DNA of 64,000 bases from JAMLHN01 sp035708745. GTDB taxonomy: Bacteria > Chloroflexota > Chloroflexia > Thermomicrobiales > UBA6265. Of the stretch, positions 55,237 to 63,974 are shown piece after piece; positions within the stretch are counted from its first letter, which is position 1; each line of letters starts with the position of its first letter. A program made the position numbers and the translations under genes. The stretch covers positions 39,656 to 103,655 of the forward strand of contig DASTFJ010000277.1 of assembly GCA_035708745.1 (NCBI GenBank), in the 5' to 3' direction. A model generated the notes under the pieces. That model was not told the origin of the DNA. It worked only from the letters and a program-made list of their open reading frames with translations, and did no database searches.

Positions 55237-57729
55237 TTACTTCGGTTTGACTACGAAGTTCATCAGCCGGCCCGGAACATAAATTTCCTTGACGATTTCG
55301 ACGCCGTCCAGTGCCGCCGCGATCTTCTCCGCGTTGCGAATGGCAGTCTTCGCGGACGTTTCGGAAGCGTTGGCCGGCAGGACGACGCGATCCCGGAGTT
55401 TCCCGTTGATCTGAATGACCATCTCCACGAAATCGTCCTGAGCGAGCGCTTCATCGAATGCCGGCCAGGATTGCGTATGAACGGAATAGTGCTCGCCCAA
55501 TTGCTCCCAAAGCTCCTCAGCCACATAGGGAGTGGATGGCGCCATCAGGAGCACCAGTGTTTGCAGCGCAGCGCGCCATTCTGCTGTCCGCATCAGCTCG
55601 GGGGTCTTCAGATCGATCAAGCCGTTCGAAAACTCGATGAGCGCCGCCACCATCGTGTTGAACTGGAAATCGAGCAGATCAGTTGTGACGCGCTGGATGG
55701 TGCGGTGAGTCAGTCGCTCAAGCGTGCGCGCCGTTTCGGGCTCGGCGTGGCCCGAACGCGAGAGTTCGACGGTCTCGGTTACCAGGCCGTAAACGCGTCG
55801 AATGAAGCGCTCCATACCGGTGATACCGCGCGTGTTCCACGGACCGCCCTGATCCCACGGGCCCAGGTACATCAGATGCAACCGCAGAGAGTCGGCGCCG
55901 TAATCCCGCACTAGCTCATCGGGCGACACCTGCGTACCGCGGCTTTTGCTCATCTTGGTGCCTTCTTCGGCCAAAATCATGCCCTGGTTCCGCAAACGCA
56001 CGAACGGCTCCGAATGCTCGGTCAGTCCGATATCGCGCAGCACTTTGGTGATGAATCGCGCATAGAGCAGATGCAGAATCGCGTGCTCGATACCACCGCA
56101 ATAGAGATCGACCGGAGTCCATTTGTGCGCCAGCTCGGGCGTGAAAGGCTCGCGCTGGTCGTGTGGGCTGGTGTATCGGAACCAATACCACGAGGAATCT
56201 ACGAAGGTATCGAGCGTGTCCGTCTCGCGGCGCGCCGGACCTGCGCACGCGGGACAGATCGTGTTCAGGAATTCGGCGTGACTCACCAGCGGGCTCTGGC
56301 CGGTGGGAGTGAACGCCGCGTCCAGCGGCAGCTCGACCGGTAGCTGATCGATCGAAAGCGGCACCATGCCGCAGTTCTCGCAGTACACCACCGGAATCGG
56401 CGTGCCCCAATAGCGCTGCCGTGACACCAACCAGTCACGCAACCGATAGTTGACCTCGGCGGTCCCTCGTCCCGTTTCTTCGAGCCAGTTGATGACCGCG
56501 GGTATGCTCTCGGGCACCGGCGTTCCGTCGAACTGGCCGGAGTTCACCATTACGCCGCTGCCGTGATAAGCCTCGGTCATCGTTGCGACCTCGAGCGCCT
56601 CGCCCTCTGGCTGAATCACCACGCGGATCGGCAAATCGAACGCACGGGCGAAGGCAAAGTCCCGCTCGTCGTGTGCCGGCACCGCCATAATCGCCCCGGT
56701 GCCATACCCCATCAAAACATAGTCGGCGATCCAAATGGGAATGCGCTCGTCCGTGATGGGGTTGAGTGCATATCCGCCGGTAAACACTCCGGTCTTGGGC
56801 TTCGCGGCATCGGTCGACATCCGCTCGATCTCGCTCTGGTTGCGCGCCGCGGTGACATAGGCTTCGACCGCCTGCCGTTGTTCGTCAGTGGTGATCTTGC
56901 CCACCAGCGGATGCTCGGGTGCAAGCACCATGAACGTCGCACCCCAGACGGTGTCCGGCCGGGTCGTAAAGACCTCGAGCGGTTCGCCTCCTTCGACGGC
57001 AAATGTAAGACGCGCGCCCTCGGATCGCCCGATCCAGTTGCGTTGCATCGTCTTGACACGCTCGGGCCAATCGAGATGGTCCAGCTCTTCCAGAAGCTCG
57101 TCGACATAGGTGGTGATGCGGAAATACCACTGTTCCAGATCACGCTTGATGACCTCCGATCCGCATCGCTCGCAGATGTTCCCTTCCAGAACTTGCTCAT
57201 TGGCCAGGACGGTCTGGTCCTTGGGACACCACCAGACAGCGCCCGCCTGTCGATAGGCCAGGCCCTTTTCCAGCATCTTCAAAAAGAGCCATTGATTCCA
57301 GTGGTAATACTCGGGCGTACAGGTAATGACCTCCCGAGTCCAATCGATCATCGCCCCCATCTGGCGATACTGCGCTCGCATGCGGTCGATATTGTCGAAG
57401 GTCCACTCCGCCGGGTGAATGTTGTGCCGTATTGCCGCATTTTCAGCCGGCAGACCAAAGGCATCGAATCCCATTGGGAATAGCACGTTGTATCCGCGCA
57501 TCCGCTGGAAGCGGGCAAAGACATCTGGCACCGCAAAGGCGTACCAATGACCGATATGGAGAATCCCCGAGGGATAGGGATACATCGTGAGCGAATACCA
57601 CTTGGGTCGCTCGGATTCATCCGGTGTCTCGTAGAGACGGTCGGCTTCCCATCGCTCACGCCACCGTGCTTCGATTACGTCCGGCCGATAGACGGAAGCG
57701 GACTCTACTGTTTTGGTGATGGAGGACAA
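55237..57729 (-). CDS. leuS: Leucine-tRNA ligase
   Basis: 830 residues. Class I synthetase: MYPYPSGILHIGHWYAFAVPDVFARFQRM (HIGH), zinc site CPKDQTVLANEQVLEGNICERCG, editing domain (TTRPDTVWGATFMVLAPEHPL, PAHDERDFAFA), GTKMSKSRGTQVSPD (KMSKS), and the C-terminal anticodon region. The start is TTG 57729. I see no T-box in the upstream 244 bases, so leucine-tRNA riboregulation is not supported. Confidence 0.96.
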   Translation of the reverse strand: MSSITKTVESASVYRPDVIEARWRERWEADRLYETPDESERPKWYSLTMYPYPSGILHIGHWYAFAVPDVFARFQRMRGYNVLFPMGFDAFGLPAENAAIRHNIHPAEWTFDNIDRMRAQYRQMGAMIDWTREVITCTPEYYHWNQWLFLKMLEKGLAYRQAGAVWWCPKDQTVLANEQVLEGNICERCGSEVIKRDLEQWYFRITTYVDELLEELDHLDWPERVKTMQRNWIGRSEGARLTFAVEGGEPLEVFTTRPDTVWGATFMVLAPEHPLVGKITTDEQRQAVEAYVTAARNQSEIERMSTDAAKPKTGVFTGGYALNPITDERIPIWIADYVLMGYGTGAIMAVPAHDERDFAFARAFDLPIRVVIQPEGEALEVATMTEAYHGSGVMVNSGQFDGTPVPESIPAVINWLEETGRGTAEVNYRLRDWLVSRQRYWGTPIPVVYCENCGMVPLSIDQLPVELPLDAAFTPTGQSPLVSHAEFLNTICPACAGPARRETDTLDTFVDSSWYWFRYTSPHDQREPFTPELAHKWTPVDLYCGGIEHAILHLLYARFITKVLRDIGLTEHSEPFVRLRNQGMILAEEGTKMSKSRGTQVSPDELVRDYGADSLRLHLMYLGPWDQGGPWNTRGITGMERFIRRVYGLVTETVELSRSGHAEPETARTLERLTHRTIQRVTTDLLDFQFNTMVAALIEFSNGLIDLKTPELMRTAEWRAALQTLVLLMAPSTPYVAEELWEQLGEHYSVHTQSWPAFDEALAQDDFVEMVIQINGKLRDRVVLPANASETSAKTAIRNAEKIAAALDGVEIVKEIYVPGRLMNFVVKPK

Positions 57730-57824
57730 GGGATCCGACTCCAGACGAAGAAAAGCAAATTACCGGTCACGATTGTCGTCTGTTCCTATGAGAAAACTCA
57801 AGGGATACGGCGGTTTTCATTCGT

Positions 57825-57845
57825 CGATGGAAGCAGCTTCCATCG
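57825..57845. repeat. Perfect 9-bp inverted repeat in the leuS/antiporter gap
   Basis: CGATGGAAG (57825-57833), three-base loop, CTTCCATCG (57837-57845). It has no flanking T run, so it is more likely an operator or RNA hairpin than a terminator. It lies 95 bases upstream of leuS and 128 bases upstream of the divergent antiporter gene. The rest of 57730-57973 shows no gene. Confidence 0.5.
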
Positions 57846-57973
57846 CACAACGAAGTGGTATGGTCATGGCGCCGCGAGCCGAATTGCCGGCGTCGAAAAA
57901 GTAAGAGACCAGACTGGCGCAGGCCAACAGCATTCGCGTCTGACGCCTGATCGATACGCGAGCGAGGACCGAT

Positions 57974-59677
57974 TTGGAAGCGATCGACATTGCAGTGCTC
58001 GCCTTGCTTGCGATCGCCGGCGCAGCGTGGCTCGGACCTCGTGTGCGCATTGCCGCTCCGCTCATTCTCGTATTGGTGGGCATCGCCGTTAGCGTCTGGC
58101 CCTCGACCCCACTGTTCATCATCGACCCGGAAATCATACTGATCGGAATCCTGCCGCCGCTTCTCTTTTCCGCTGCTGTCTCACTGCCAACCACCGAGTT
58201 CCGCCGCGATTTTGCGGCGATCAGCGGACTTGCAGTATTGCTGGTCGTGTTCACCTCCTTCACCATAGGATGGATTCTTTCGCGTCTGATTCCCGATCTC
58301 GATTTCGCTGCCGGTCTCGCGATCGGTGCCATTCTCAGTCCGACCGACGCGGTGGCGACCTCCATCGTCAAACGCCTCGGCGTCTCGCCAAGAACCGTGG
58401 TCGTGCTCGAGGGCGAGAGTCTATTGAACGATGCGTCTGCGCTGGTGCTGCTGCGAACCGCGATCGGGGCTACGGCAGCGGGCATATCCCTGCTTCACCT
58501 TACCGGAGCATTCATTTATTCGGTGGCGGTTGCAGTCGCCATCGGCGCCTTCGTGGGATACGTGAACCTGAAAATCCGATCGCAGGCCACCGATCCTACG
58601 GTCAACACTGCCATCGCGTTGACGGTCCCATTCATCGCGGCCATTCCTGCCGAGGCGCTGGAAGCCTCTGGTTTAGTGGCGGCGGTGGTCGCCGGCGTCG
58701 TCACCGGATTACTCGGTCCGAAGTTCCTGCCGCCTCGCTTCCGGCTCTCGGACCGCCAGAACTGGCGCATGATCGAGTTCATTCTCGAAGGTTCGGTCTT
58801 CCTCATCATGGGACTCGAGCTGGAATGGGTGCTCGATGATGTTCGGCGAGATCACTTCGGCCTCGTACGAGCGGCAGAATACGCGGCCATTGCGCTGATC
58901 CTGACGATCGTCATCCGCGCGCTCTATGTCATTCCATTGATCTATCTGTTTCGAATCGGCGCTCGACGAGTGGCCGTCATTTCCGATGCCTTTCAGGATC
59001 GTATCGTCGAACCGATTACCGACAATTCACTTGCGCGCGGAATCCGCGGACTCAACGCGAGTACCGAGGCCGACAAAATCGAGCGATTTCGGAAGAGTTG
59101 GCGCCGGCGCGTAGCCGACATCGACTACTTCCGCCAGGAACAGCTCGGCTGGCGAGAAGGCACCGTGATCGTTTGGGCCGGTATGCGCGGAGCGGTCACC
59201 TTGGCGGCGGCCCAAACGCTGCCCAGCGATACGCCCAGCAGGTCATTGCTGGTATTCATCGCTTTTCTCGTGGCCTCGACATCGCTCCTCGTTCAGGGCT
59301 CGACGTTGCCCTCCCTGGCAAAACGCCTCCTACCGGCAGTCGACGACCGCGAGCGACTTGCCACCGAACGCGCGAGACTTGCCGCCTCGCTGCGAAGCGC
59401 GGGCGTCAGAGTGCTGGTGAAAAACGGCCGTGATATCGACGCACCGTTTCCCGACCTGGTTTCGGGGCCAATGCCGCCTGGAGGCGGGCAGTTGCAGAAT
59501 GGCCAGCACGATGATCGGCGCGTACAGCTGGAGATGATCGAAGCCCAGCGAAATGTCTTGCTGGCAGCGATGTCGGACGGGTCATTTAGCTCGGAGCTGA
59601 TCAACGCGGCGATGGCAAATCTTGATGCCGACCAGGTGAGTCTCGAGCTCAAGGGAGTGCCGGCCGGGGAACACTGA
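57974..59677 (+). CDS. Na+/H+ antiporter, CPA1 family
   Basis: 567 residues from TTG 57974 with AGGA six bases before. About 11-12 transmembrane helices. CPA1 hallmarks: LIGILPPLLFSAAVSLP, GAILSPTDAVATSIVKRLGVS, VLEGESLLNDASALVL (with the ion-binding Asp pair region) and VIVWAGMRGAVTLAAAQTLP. The C-terminal ~120 residues are cytoplasmic with a helical tail (RERLATERARLAASL). Regulates pH or sodium. Precedes a hairpin and the tRNA-Ala gene. Confidence 0.9.
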   Translation: MEAIDIAVLALLAIAGAAWLGPRVRIAAPLILVLVGIAVSVWPSTPLFIIDPEIILIGILPPLLFSAAVSLPTTEFRRDFAAISGLAVLLVVFTSFTIGWILSRLIPDLDFAAGLAIGAILSPTDAVATSIVKRLGVSPRTVVVLEGESLLNDASALVLLRTAIGATAAGISLLHLTGAFIYSVAVAVAIGAFVGYVNLKIRSQATDPTVNTAIALTVPFIAAIPAEALEASGLVAAVVAGVVTGLLGPKFLPPRFRLSDRQNWRMIEFILEGSVFLIMGLELEWVLDDVRRDHFGLVRAAEYAAIALILTIVIRALYVIPLIYLFRIGARRVAVISDAFQDRIVEPITDNSLARGIRGLNASTEADKIERFRKSWRRRVADIDYFRQEQLGWREGTVIVWAGMRGAVTLAAAQTLPSDTPSRSLLVFIAFLVASTSLLVQGSTLPSLAKRLLPAVDDRERLATERARLAASLRSAGVRVLVKNGRDIDAPFPDLVSGPMPPGGGQLQNGQHDDRRVQLEMIEAQRNVLLAAMSDGSFSSELINAAMANLDADQVSLELKGVPAGEH

Positions 59678-59692
59678 CAGACCAAAAGAAAC

Positions 59693-59715
59693 GCCACCGG
59701 CTTTGAACCGGTGGC
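59693..59715 (-). terminator. Terminator downstream of tRNA-Ala
   Basis: GCCACCGG 59693-59700 pairs with CCGGTGGC 59708-59715. On the minus strand it is followed by a T-rich stretch (complement of accaaaagaaac), fitting the end of the tRNA transcript; on the plus strand it may slow the antiporter transcript. Confidence 0.65.
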
Positions 59716-59727
59716 ATCGACATTTCG

Positions 59728-59800
59728 TGGAGCTGAGGGGACTCGAACCCCTGACTTCAACACTGCCAGTGTTGCGCTCTCCCAACTGAGCTACAGCCCC
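59728..59800 (-). tRNA. tRNA-Ala (GGC)
   Basis: A 73-base cloverleaf on the minus strand. The acceptor stem GGGGCTG/CAGCTCC contains one G-U pair; the D arm is GCTCAGTTGGGAGAGC. The anticodon arm is CAACA-CTGGCAG-TGTTG with anticodon GGC, and the T arm is AGGGGTTCGAGTCCCCT. The 3' CCA is not encoded. Confidence 0.95.
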
Positions 59801-59877
59801 GCGCCTCGAAAAGGCAGTCGGTAGGCTAGCATTTTCCCGGGTCCCGCGTCAATCGAAACAGCAGGGAATTTTGAGCA

Positions 59878-60525
59878 ATGCCCTCTCCTAACGACGGTTC
59901 CTCCGAAATCGAAGAGATCGGTCAATCGGTGCTCGTTCGCCTTGATGCCCAAAACCAGCTTCGCGATCGAGCGCTGAACGAAGGGCGTCAAATCATCCGC
60001 CTGAGCGCGAACTCCATTCGATCGACGCACCGCCATGAGTTCCTCGAAGCGCGGTCCCAGCTCGCGCGAGGGGGCGCCTTGCTTTCGGCATTGCTGGCCG
60101 ACCTGGAGTCGCATCCAGGCATCCGCTGGGCCGGGTACGTTCAGGACCCTATGAAGGAATTCGCGGAGGCCTCGATCACCTTGGCGTTGGTAACCGGACA
60201 AACCGTTCCGGGACCGGAAGAGCTCGGTGTGGACGACCCGCCGTATTTGAACGGCCTCGCCGAATCGGCAAGTGAGCTTCGCCGCCAAATTCTCGACGCG
60301 ATTCGGCATGACGATTTCGCGCGCGGGGAGGTACTGCTCGACCGCATGGACGAGATCTATGGATTCCTGGTGACCGTCGACTTTCCAGATGGCTTGACCG
60401 GCGGCCTGCGCCGCACCACTGACGCGTTGCGTGCTGTACTGGAGCGGACTCGCGGCGACCTGACGGTGACTGGAGCCCAACGCCGGTTGCTGGCGGCGTT
60501 GGAGCAACCAGCCGAAAAAGACTGA
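59878..60525 (+). CDS. Translin-family protein
   Basis: 215 residues, all helical. Blocks of the prokaryotic/archaeal translin branch are clear: REIIRLSANSIRSTHRHEFLEA-like segment (GRQIIRLSANSIRSTHRHEF), GIRWAGYVQDPMKEFAEASITLALV, PEELGVDDPPYLNGLAESASELRRQILDAIR and DRMDEIYGFLVTVDFPDGLTGGLRRTTDALRAVLERTRGDLT. Eukaryotic translin binds nucleic acid and, with TRAX, cleaves RNA; acidic residues shared with TRAX active sites are not obvious here. Function in bacteria is unclear. Convergent with otsB. Confidence 0.85.
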   Translation: MPSPNDGSSEIEEIGQSVLVRLDAQNQLRDRALNEGRQIIRLSANSIRSTHRHEFLEARSQLARGGALLSALLADLESHPGIRWAGYVQDPMKEFAEASITLALVTGQTVPGPEELGVDDPPYLNGLAESASELRRQILDAIRHDDFARGEVLLDRMDEIYGFLVTVDFPDGLTGGLRRTTDALRAVLERTRGDLTVTGAQRRLLAALEQPAEKD

Positions 60526-60532
60526 GGACGAT

Positions 60533-61363
60533 CTAGCCGGCCGATAGCGCGATTCGCTCGGCGACCCCCTCCAGCAGTGCCACACATCCGTCGACGCCAT
60601 CGATCAACACATCAGCAGAATCGAGCACAACGGCGTGTGTCTCCGCCGAGACAACTCCTACTGAAAGAGTGGCAACCTCGGCCGAGATAAGCGTCTCCAA
60701 CGCGCGAAATGCGTCGACATCGGTGATGTCATCCCCGAGATATACTACGCCGGCCAGACCCAGCTCCATCGAAATGTCGTGGATCGCGGTTCCCTTGTTG
60801 ACGACCGCTCGGGGACGGATCTCGATCACGAGCTTTCCTTCGGTTACCTTGAGCTCATGCAGCTCGGCAATGGACTGAACGAGTTGCTTGAGCAGATCGA
60901 CGGTGTGTCCCTGGTCTTCGAGCAGCCGGTAATGTACGGAAGCGGACAAGTCCTTATTTTCGACAACGACCCCACTTAGACGCGGGGTTGTTTCGACGAT
61001 GCCGGCAATTGCTGCGGTGCAGGCGGAAACGCTCGCGCGCGATCCGAGTGCGGACGGATGAATGAGACGCTCGCCGGCATGCAATCGTTCATACCCGTGA
61101 TTCCCGATAACAACGGTTCCGTCGAGTCCAAGCATCCCGGCGGCGTCCTCCGCGCCCCGGCCGGTGATCGCCCCTACGATCGAGATCGCGGATCCCAGCG
61201 TTCGCAGCGAGTCGCGCGCCGACTCGGCGATGAACGCTTCCGATGGTACGCGCGCCACCTGGCTGATCGTCCCGTCGATATCGGTAAACAGACCGGATGG
61301 GCACCGCCGGAGTACTTGAACGACTTGATCGATTGCGAGTTCGATCGGCGTCACCGTCGCCAT
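60533..61363 (-). CDS. otsB: Trehalose-phosphatase (HAD superfamily)
   Basis: 276 residues. HAD motif I DIDGT (28-32, GLFTDIDGTISQVA), SIVGAITGRGAEDAAGMLGLDG, IGNHGYERL, LVIEIRPRAVVNKGTAI, VYLGDDITDVDAFRALE. These fit trehalose-6-phosphate phosphatase. No otsA is adjacent. AGGGGGA precedes the ATG. A glucosyl-3-phosphoglycerate or other sugar-phosphate phosphatase cannot be excluded. Confidence 0.85.
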   Translation of the reverse strand: MATVTPIELAIDQVVQVLRRCPSGLFTDIDGTISQVARVPSEAFIAESARDSLRTLGSAISIVGAITGRGAEDAAGMLGLDGTVVIGNHGYERLHAGERLIHPSALGSRASVSACTAAIAGIVETTPRLSGVVVENKDLSASVHYRLLEDQGHTVDLLKQLVQSIAELHELKVTEGKLVIEIRPRAVVNKGTAIHDISMELGLAGVVYLGDDITDVDAFRALETLISAEVATLSVGVVSAETHAVVLDSADVLIDGVDGCVALLEGVAERIALSAG

Positions 61364-61372
61364 GCAATCCCC

Positions 61373-62071
61373 CTATGCTGGAGTCTGGTAGGTATAGATC
61401 TCGCCCGTTTCCTCGTTGATGAAAAGATCCTTGATAACGCCGGCATGCTGGATCGACACATGCGCGATCAACGCTCCCGGCGGCACCGTGGACGGACCGA
61501 ATGGCGCTTGTTCACTACTGATCCGGATATCGATCCCAGTCGACGGATCGAGGGAAAGATCATCGGTAAAGTCCGCCTCGATCAATGCATCGTAGACGCG
61601 CTGGAATGAGATCGACTCGAGCGGGAGCGCTTCGACTTTCTCCGGATCCAGGTTGACCGGCTGCGATTCGAGGGTGTCTGCCGCCAGGATGGCCTGGGCC
61701 TGGGCCGAGAAATAACTCGGCTGCAGGCGAAATCCCGAACCGAACAGTGCGCAAGAGACACGCAGTTGCACCAATTGCGCATCATCGTGCCACTGCAGCG
61801 CCTCACTGTCTGGCGCATCCAGCTGGCTTTGCCAAATTGAGTCGACGCTCGGAATATCCCCGATGAGCATCGTTCCGTCCTGGCAAGCACCCCGGTCCTC
61901 CGCGGGAGACGACGGCGGGACCGGGCTTCCGGCCTCCGACGTCGGTGTCGGAATCAGCGGATTATCGTTCTCGCCACGTGCGCAACCGGCAGCGCAAAGC
62001 AGCAACAGGAATGCGAATCCCAGATTGCGAAATCGTTTGACGCAGTTCCTCCGTGCTGGTTCCTTGTCCAC
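61373..62071 (-). CDS. Putative lipoprotein, unknown function
   Basis: 232 residues from GTG 62071 (AAGGA five bases upstream). Basic N-terminus, hydrophobic stretch LGFAFLLLLCAAGC with a lipobox-like cysteine at about residue 30, then a Pro/Ser/Thr linker (PTPTSEAGSPVPPSSPAED) and an acidic domain with cysteines at GACQDG and SCALFG. It ends VIKDLFINEETGEIYTYQTPA. Not recognised. Likely anchored outside the membrane. Adjacent to otsB. Confidence 0.65.
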   Translation of the reverse strand: MDKEPARRNCVKRFRNLGFAFLLLLCAAGCARGENDNPLIPTPTSEAGSPVPPSSPAEDRGACQDGTMLIGDIPSVDSIWQSQLDAPDSEALQWHDDAQLVQLRVSCALFGSGFRLQPSYFSAQAQAILAADTLESQPVNLDPEKVEALPLESISFQRVYDALIEADFTDDLSLDPSTGIDIRISSEQAPFGPSTVPPGALIAHVSIQHAGVIKDLFINEETGEIYTYQTPA

Positions 62072-62295
62072 TCGCGTCCTTCGTTCGAGTTCGGCGCTTT
62101 TGGCTGCGGCGGCTATGGTACTCTGCGACCGGCCCCAGCTTCCCAAAACGCCGTGTTTACTCAGGTATACTCGCCCATCGCGCTTACCGCGGCTGGCCAC
62201 GAAGAGGGCAATCTCCGCTTCCAGTCACAAGCGTCGACACCACGGTTTTGACGAATCGAATGCTCCGCGGTTCTTCACCCGGAGGAAGGAACGGT

Positions 62296-63492
62296 ATGCG
62301 CCTGTTCAACACGCAGTCCGGCTCGCTGGAAACGATCGAATTCCACGAAGAACCGCTCGGTCTCTATGTCTGCGGTGTGACTCCGTACGACACTACCCAC
62401 GCGGGCCACGCGTTCACCTACCTGACCTTCGACATTCTCATTCGATATCTCTCCCACCTCGGTCAACCGGTCACCTATGTTCAAAATGTGACCGATATCG
62501 ACGATGACATTCTTCGCAAGTCGAAAGAAGTTGGGCTGACCTGGAAAGAGCTCGGCGAGCGGGAGACCAGGCGATTTCTGGACGATATGGCGTCCTTACA
62601 CTGGCGGAAACCTGACTATTACGTCAAGGCCACCGAGCACACCCCCGAGATGATAGCCATGATCGAGCCGCTTATTGCTCAGGGTCTGGCGTACGTTTCG
62701 CATGGCTCGGTCTATTTTTCGGTCGCGGCCGATCCCACGTTCGGCAAGCTCAGTCACCTGCCGATCGCGGAGATGTTGCCGATCGCAAATGAACGAGGCA
62801 ATTTTCCCGACGATCCAAACAAGCGCGATCCCCTCGATTTCGTCCTTTGGCAGGCAGCAAAACCGGGTGAGCCGACCTGGGATTCGCCATGGGGTCCCGG
62901 CCGGCCGGGCTGGCATATCGAGTGCAGCGCCATGGCCGCGCGATACCTCGGCCCATCGTTCGCCATTCACGGCGGAGGTTCCGATCTGATATTTCCCCAT
63001 CACGAGTGCGAGATCGCGCAGGCTGAAAATGCGACCGGTGTCGAGCCGTTCGTGCAGCATTGGGTCCATGTCGGCATGGTCGGTTACCAGGGCGAGAAGA
63101 TGAGCAAATCGCTCGGAAACCTGGTCTTGGTCAGCAACGAGCTGAAACGGTTTAGCCCCGACGCGTTCCGCCTCTACCTCTTCAGTCATCACTACCGATT
63201 GCCCTGGGAATATCTCGACGGCGAAATCGACGGCTGGCAGCAAATCGCCGGAGATCTCGCTTTGGCAATCCGGCTTCCCTCGAAAACGAATGGCTCGGAG
63301 CTCGACCCTGGTTCGTATCGCGAAGCATTTTTCCGAGCAATGGACGAGGATCTCGATACCCCCACGGCAATCCGGGCGCTCGTCTCCTTGGCCGATTCGA
63401 TCCGGCAATCGAGCGACTCGGCGAACGTCAGCGCAGCGCAACAGACCCTCTCCGAATTGGGCTCCATTCTCGGATTGACCTTCGATGCCTGA
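62296..63492 (+). CDS. Cysteine ligase, MshC-like / short cysteinyl-tRNA synthetase
   Basis: 398 residues from ATG 62296, preceded by GGAGGAAGGA. Class I synthetase core: YVCGVTPYDTTHAGHAFTYLTFD (Zn Cys26, HIGH-like THAGH), YVQNVTDIDDD, PWGPGRPGWHIEC (Cys210), HGGGSDLIFPHHE (His and Glu ligands) and GEKMSKSLGNLVLVS. It is shorter than CysRS (about 460) and lacks the C-terminal anticodon domain. GGGSDLIFPHHE and GNLVLVS match MshC, which joins Cys to GlcN-inositol in mycothiol synthesis. Either role is possible. Confidence 0.85.
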   Translation: MRLFNTQSGSLETIEFHEEPLGLYVCGVTPYDTTHAGHAFTYLTFDILIRYLSHLGQPVTYVQNVTDIDDDILRKSKEVGLTWKELGERETRRFLDDMASLHWRKPDYYVKATEHTPEMIAMIEPLIAQGLAYVSHGSVYFSVAADPTFGKLSHLPIAEMLPIANERGNFPDDPNKRDPLDFVLWQAAKPGEPTWDSPWGPGRPGWHIECSAMAARYLGPSFAIHGGGSDLIFPHHECEIAQAENATGVEPFVQHWVHVGMVGYQGEKMSKSLGNLVLVSNELKRFSPDAFRLYLFSHHYRLPWEYLDGEIDGWQQIAGDLALAIRLPSKTNGSELDPGSYREAFFRAMDEDLDTPTAIRALVSLADSIRQSSDSANVSAAQQTLSELGSILGLTFDA

Positions 63493-63520
63493 GCTTCGAA
63501 ATTCATGATGCGCGGGTCGT

Positions 63521-63547
63521 TTAGCACTCTCACTTGCAGAGTGCTAA
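63521..63547 (+). promoter_or_regulatory. CIRCE operator of groESL
   Basis: Perfect TTAGCACTC-N9-GAGTGCTAA, the HrcA-binding CIRCE element. A candidate promoter lies across it: TTGCAG 63534-63539 and TAGCAT 63557-63562, 17 bases apart. HrcA binding would repress groESL until heat shock. Confidence 0.95.
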
Positions 63548-63622
63548 AAGATCGGGTAGCATCCTGACAGAACCATTTTGAGGAGCAGTTGCTCCTGCTC
63601 GTATGTTCTGGAGGAATCAACT

Positions 63623-63940
63623 ATGGCAACTGCTGAGGCGGCCACCGACCTCAAGCTGACCCCCCTGGGTGACCGGGTGGTGGTGCAACCGCTGGGGCGG
63701 GAAGAAACCACCAAGTCCGGCATCGTGCTACCCGACACCGCCAAGGAAAAACCCCAGCGCGGCACCGTGCTGGCCGTCGGTCAGGGTCGCCGCGATGATG
63801 ACGGCGACCGCATCCCGCTCGATGTCACCGTCGGTGATCAGGTGCTCTTCGCCAAATATGCCGGCACCGAGTTCAAGCTCGACGATCAGGATCTGCTGAT
63901 CCTGGCCGAAAAAGACCTGCTCGCCATCGTCGGCGCCTAA
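63623..63940 (+). CDS. groES: Co-chaperonin GroES
   Basis: 105 residues from ATG 63623, after GGAGG. The 10-kDa cap of the GroEL chamber. LTPLGDRVVVQPLGREETTKSGIVLPDTAKEKPQRGTVLAVGQG, GDQVLFAKYAGTEFKLDDQDLLILAEKDLLAIV. The mobile loop (EETTKSGIVLP) is intact. Under CIRCE control; groL follows after 34 bases. Confidence 0.97.
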   Translation: MATAEAATDLKLTPLGDRVVVQPLGREETTKSGIVLPDTAKEKPQRGTVLAVGQGRRDDDGDRIPLDVTVGDQVLFAKYAGTEFKLDDQDLLILAEKDLLAIVGA

Positions 63941-63974
63941 GGCGCGTTTTCCTTTACCGACTACGGAGACACTT

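Noticed and set aside
57730..57973. T-box leader before leuS
   Set aside because: No T-box sequence (AGGGTGG.ACCGCG type) or antiterminator is visible.
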